6,466 nt of DNA from Actinomycetes bacterium. Its GTDB lineage: Bacteria; Actinomycetota; Actinomycetes; Actinomycetales; JAJYRW01. The notes below the pieces were generated by a model that saw only the letters and a program-made list of their open reading frames with translations, did not search any database and had not been told where the DNA came from. The position numbers and the translations under genes were made by a program. The stretch covers positions 1-6,466 of the forward strand of contig JAJYRW010000082.1 in assembly GCA_021793895.1 (NCBI GenBank). Reading direction: 5' to 3'. This document shows, one piece after another, positions 6,034-6,466 of the stretch. Position 1 is the first letter of the stretch. Every line of letters starts with the position of its first letter.

Positions 6034-6060
6034 TTCTCTAAAGTGTGCGCTTGAGACCTT

Positions 6061-6076
6061 TAACCTTCGGGGGTTA
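6061..6076 (+). promoter_or_regulatory. Small hairpin covering the G-rich ribosome-binding region of the ATPase gene
   Basis: TAACC (6061-6065) pairs perfectly with GGTTA (6072-6076) around a TTCGGG loop. The G-run 6069-6073, the only Shine-Dalgarno-like element before the ATG at 6085, lies across the loop and the 3' arm. The hairpin is short and its effect on translation is a guess. Confidence 0.25.
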
Positions 6077-6084
6077 GATGTGGC

Positions 6085-6466
6085 ATGGACGCCCTAGCCA
6101 TACTTGAAACACAGGTGCGCGACCTGGTTCGAGACAACGGAGTTGATCCAGCGCGCGATAGCGCCGCAGTGGCACGGTTAATTCGCGGAGCAATTACAGA
6201 TTATGATCGCCGCTCCCTAGCCGGAGCGCTCCCGGTTTTGCGAGACCCTGAGCAGATTAAGCAAACACTGCTTGATTCTATTTCTGGTCTGGGACCGCTA
6301 CAGCAATATATGGATGACCCCACTGTGGAAGAAATTTGGATTAATAATCCGCAGCAAATTTTTATTGGGCGGGCCGGACGCAGTGAACTGACCACGACGG
6401 TTTTAACCAGCGAAGAAGTCTATGACCTGGTAGAGCGCATGCTAAAAACCACGGGGCGGCCGGCGC
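6085..6466 (+). CDS. cpaF: CpaF/TadA-family type II/IV secretion ATPase, N-terminal part, cut by right window edge
   Basis: The frame starts at ATG 6085, stays open to the window end (127 full codons) and has an in-frame TAA upstream at 6061, so the start is well bounded. The protein begins MDALAILETQVRDLV and contains GLGPLQ (68-73), DDPTVEEIWINNP (77-89) and IGRAGRSEL. This is the conserved N-terminal block of CpaF/TadA ATPases (family pattern: GLGPL, then DPxVxEIxVN, then an xxGR strand). The Walker A motif and catalytic centre lie beyond the window. Such hexameric cytoplasmic ATPases power Tad/Flp pilus assembly or related secretion systems. It is divergent from the DUF2505 gene, and no ssd/cpaE-like gene precedes it on this strand, so it may be the first gene of its operon. 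A conjugation-type VirB11 relative is the main alternative; the N-terminal block favours CpaF/TadA. Confidence 0.9.
   Translation, partial: MDALAILETQVRDLVRDNGVDPARDSAAVARLIRGAITDYDRRSLAGALPVLRDPEQIKQTLLDSISGLGPLQQYMDDPTVEEIWINNPQQIFIGRAGRSELTTTVLTSEEVYDLVERMLKTTGRPA

Larger units (their letters stand above)
5695..6084. other. Divergent intergenic region between the DUF2505 gene and the CpaF/TadA ATPase gene
   Basis: About 390 bases hold no intact gene I can recognise. From left to right they contain the DUF2505 leader (5695-5744), a perfect palindrome (5745-5765), GC-rich 17-bp tandem repeats (5771-5838), two small hairpins (GGTGACA 5821-5827 with TGTCGCC 5836-5842; TGGATG 5844-5849 with CATCCA 5859-5864), a GNAT-like coding remnant (about 5830-5961) with an internal 24-bp duplication, and an AT-rich stretch (about 5985-6042) that probably carries the promoter of the plus-strand ATPase gene. 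The composition changes sharply from GC-rich repeats to AT-rich DNA, suggesting a patchwork origin. Confidence 0.6.

Noticed and set aside
5788..6054. An 88-codon plus-strand frame as an intact small gene
   Set aside because: Its first third is the 17-bp repeat array, there is no ribosome-binding site, and the only protein-like part is a short GNAT-resembling stretch. It is listed as a possible remnant instead.

Overview
The window looks like an actinobacterial chromosome segment. The evidence is the gene order ftsE-ftsX-peptidoglycan hydrolase-smpB-ssrA, a DUF2505 protein (a family I know from Actinobacteria), a tmRNA tag of the actinobacterial ADS...ALAA type, and a CpaF/TadA-type ATPase. 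The coding regions are fairly GC-rich and GTG starts are used. A member of the Actinomycetaceae or a related group is plausible, but this was judged by eye and no search was run. No phage, insertion sequence, CRISPR array or defence gene was seen. Most of the window is housekeeping DNA.

Layout. Positions 1-260 (minus) hold the 5' two thirds of a tmRNA gene (ssrA) that runs off the left edge. Positions 261-436 are intergenic and contain a plausible ssrA promoter and a hairpin. Positions 437-4994 (minus) form a compact gene run, read right to left: ftsE (GTG start), ftsX (4-nt gap), a secreted coiled-coil M23 endopeptidase (5-nt gap), smpB (87-nt gap, GTG start set by a strong Shine-Dalgarno) and a membrane protein matching the C-terminal half of DUF2207. 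A 190-nt gap with alternative hairpins separates ftsE from a DUF2505 gene at 5185-5694 (minus). Positions 5695-6084 are a divergent intergenic region with a perfect 10-bp-arm palindrome, 17-bp tandem repeats and what looks like the tail of a decayed GNAT acetyltransferase. From 6085 (plus) a CpaF/TadA-family secretion ATPase begins and is cut by the right edge.

How the genes work together. FtsE and FtsX form the division-associated ABC-type complex that controls peptidoglycan hydrolysis. The next gene encodes an exported protein with the coiled-coil plus LytM layout of EnvC but with every metal-binding and catalytic residue of an active M23 enzyme, so it is the natural candidate for the hydrolase FtsEX controls. 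SmpB and tmRNA form the trans-translation ribosome-rescue pair, and the tag (resume codon GCC, ADSKRTDFALAA, TAA) can be read directly. The DUF2207 protein sits between smpB and ssrA and has no known role. The ATPase at the right edge probably starts a Tad/Flp pilus or related type II/IV secretion locus.

I did not find a convincing undescribed system. The points most worth a second look are the apparently active EnvC-like hydrolase, the shortened DUF2207 gene between the two trans-translation genes, and the repeat-rich divergent region at 5700-6084.
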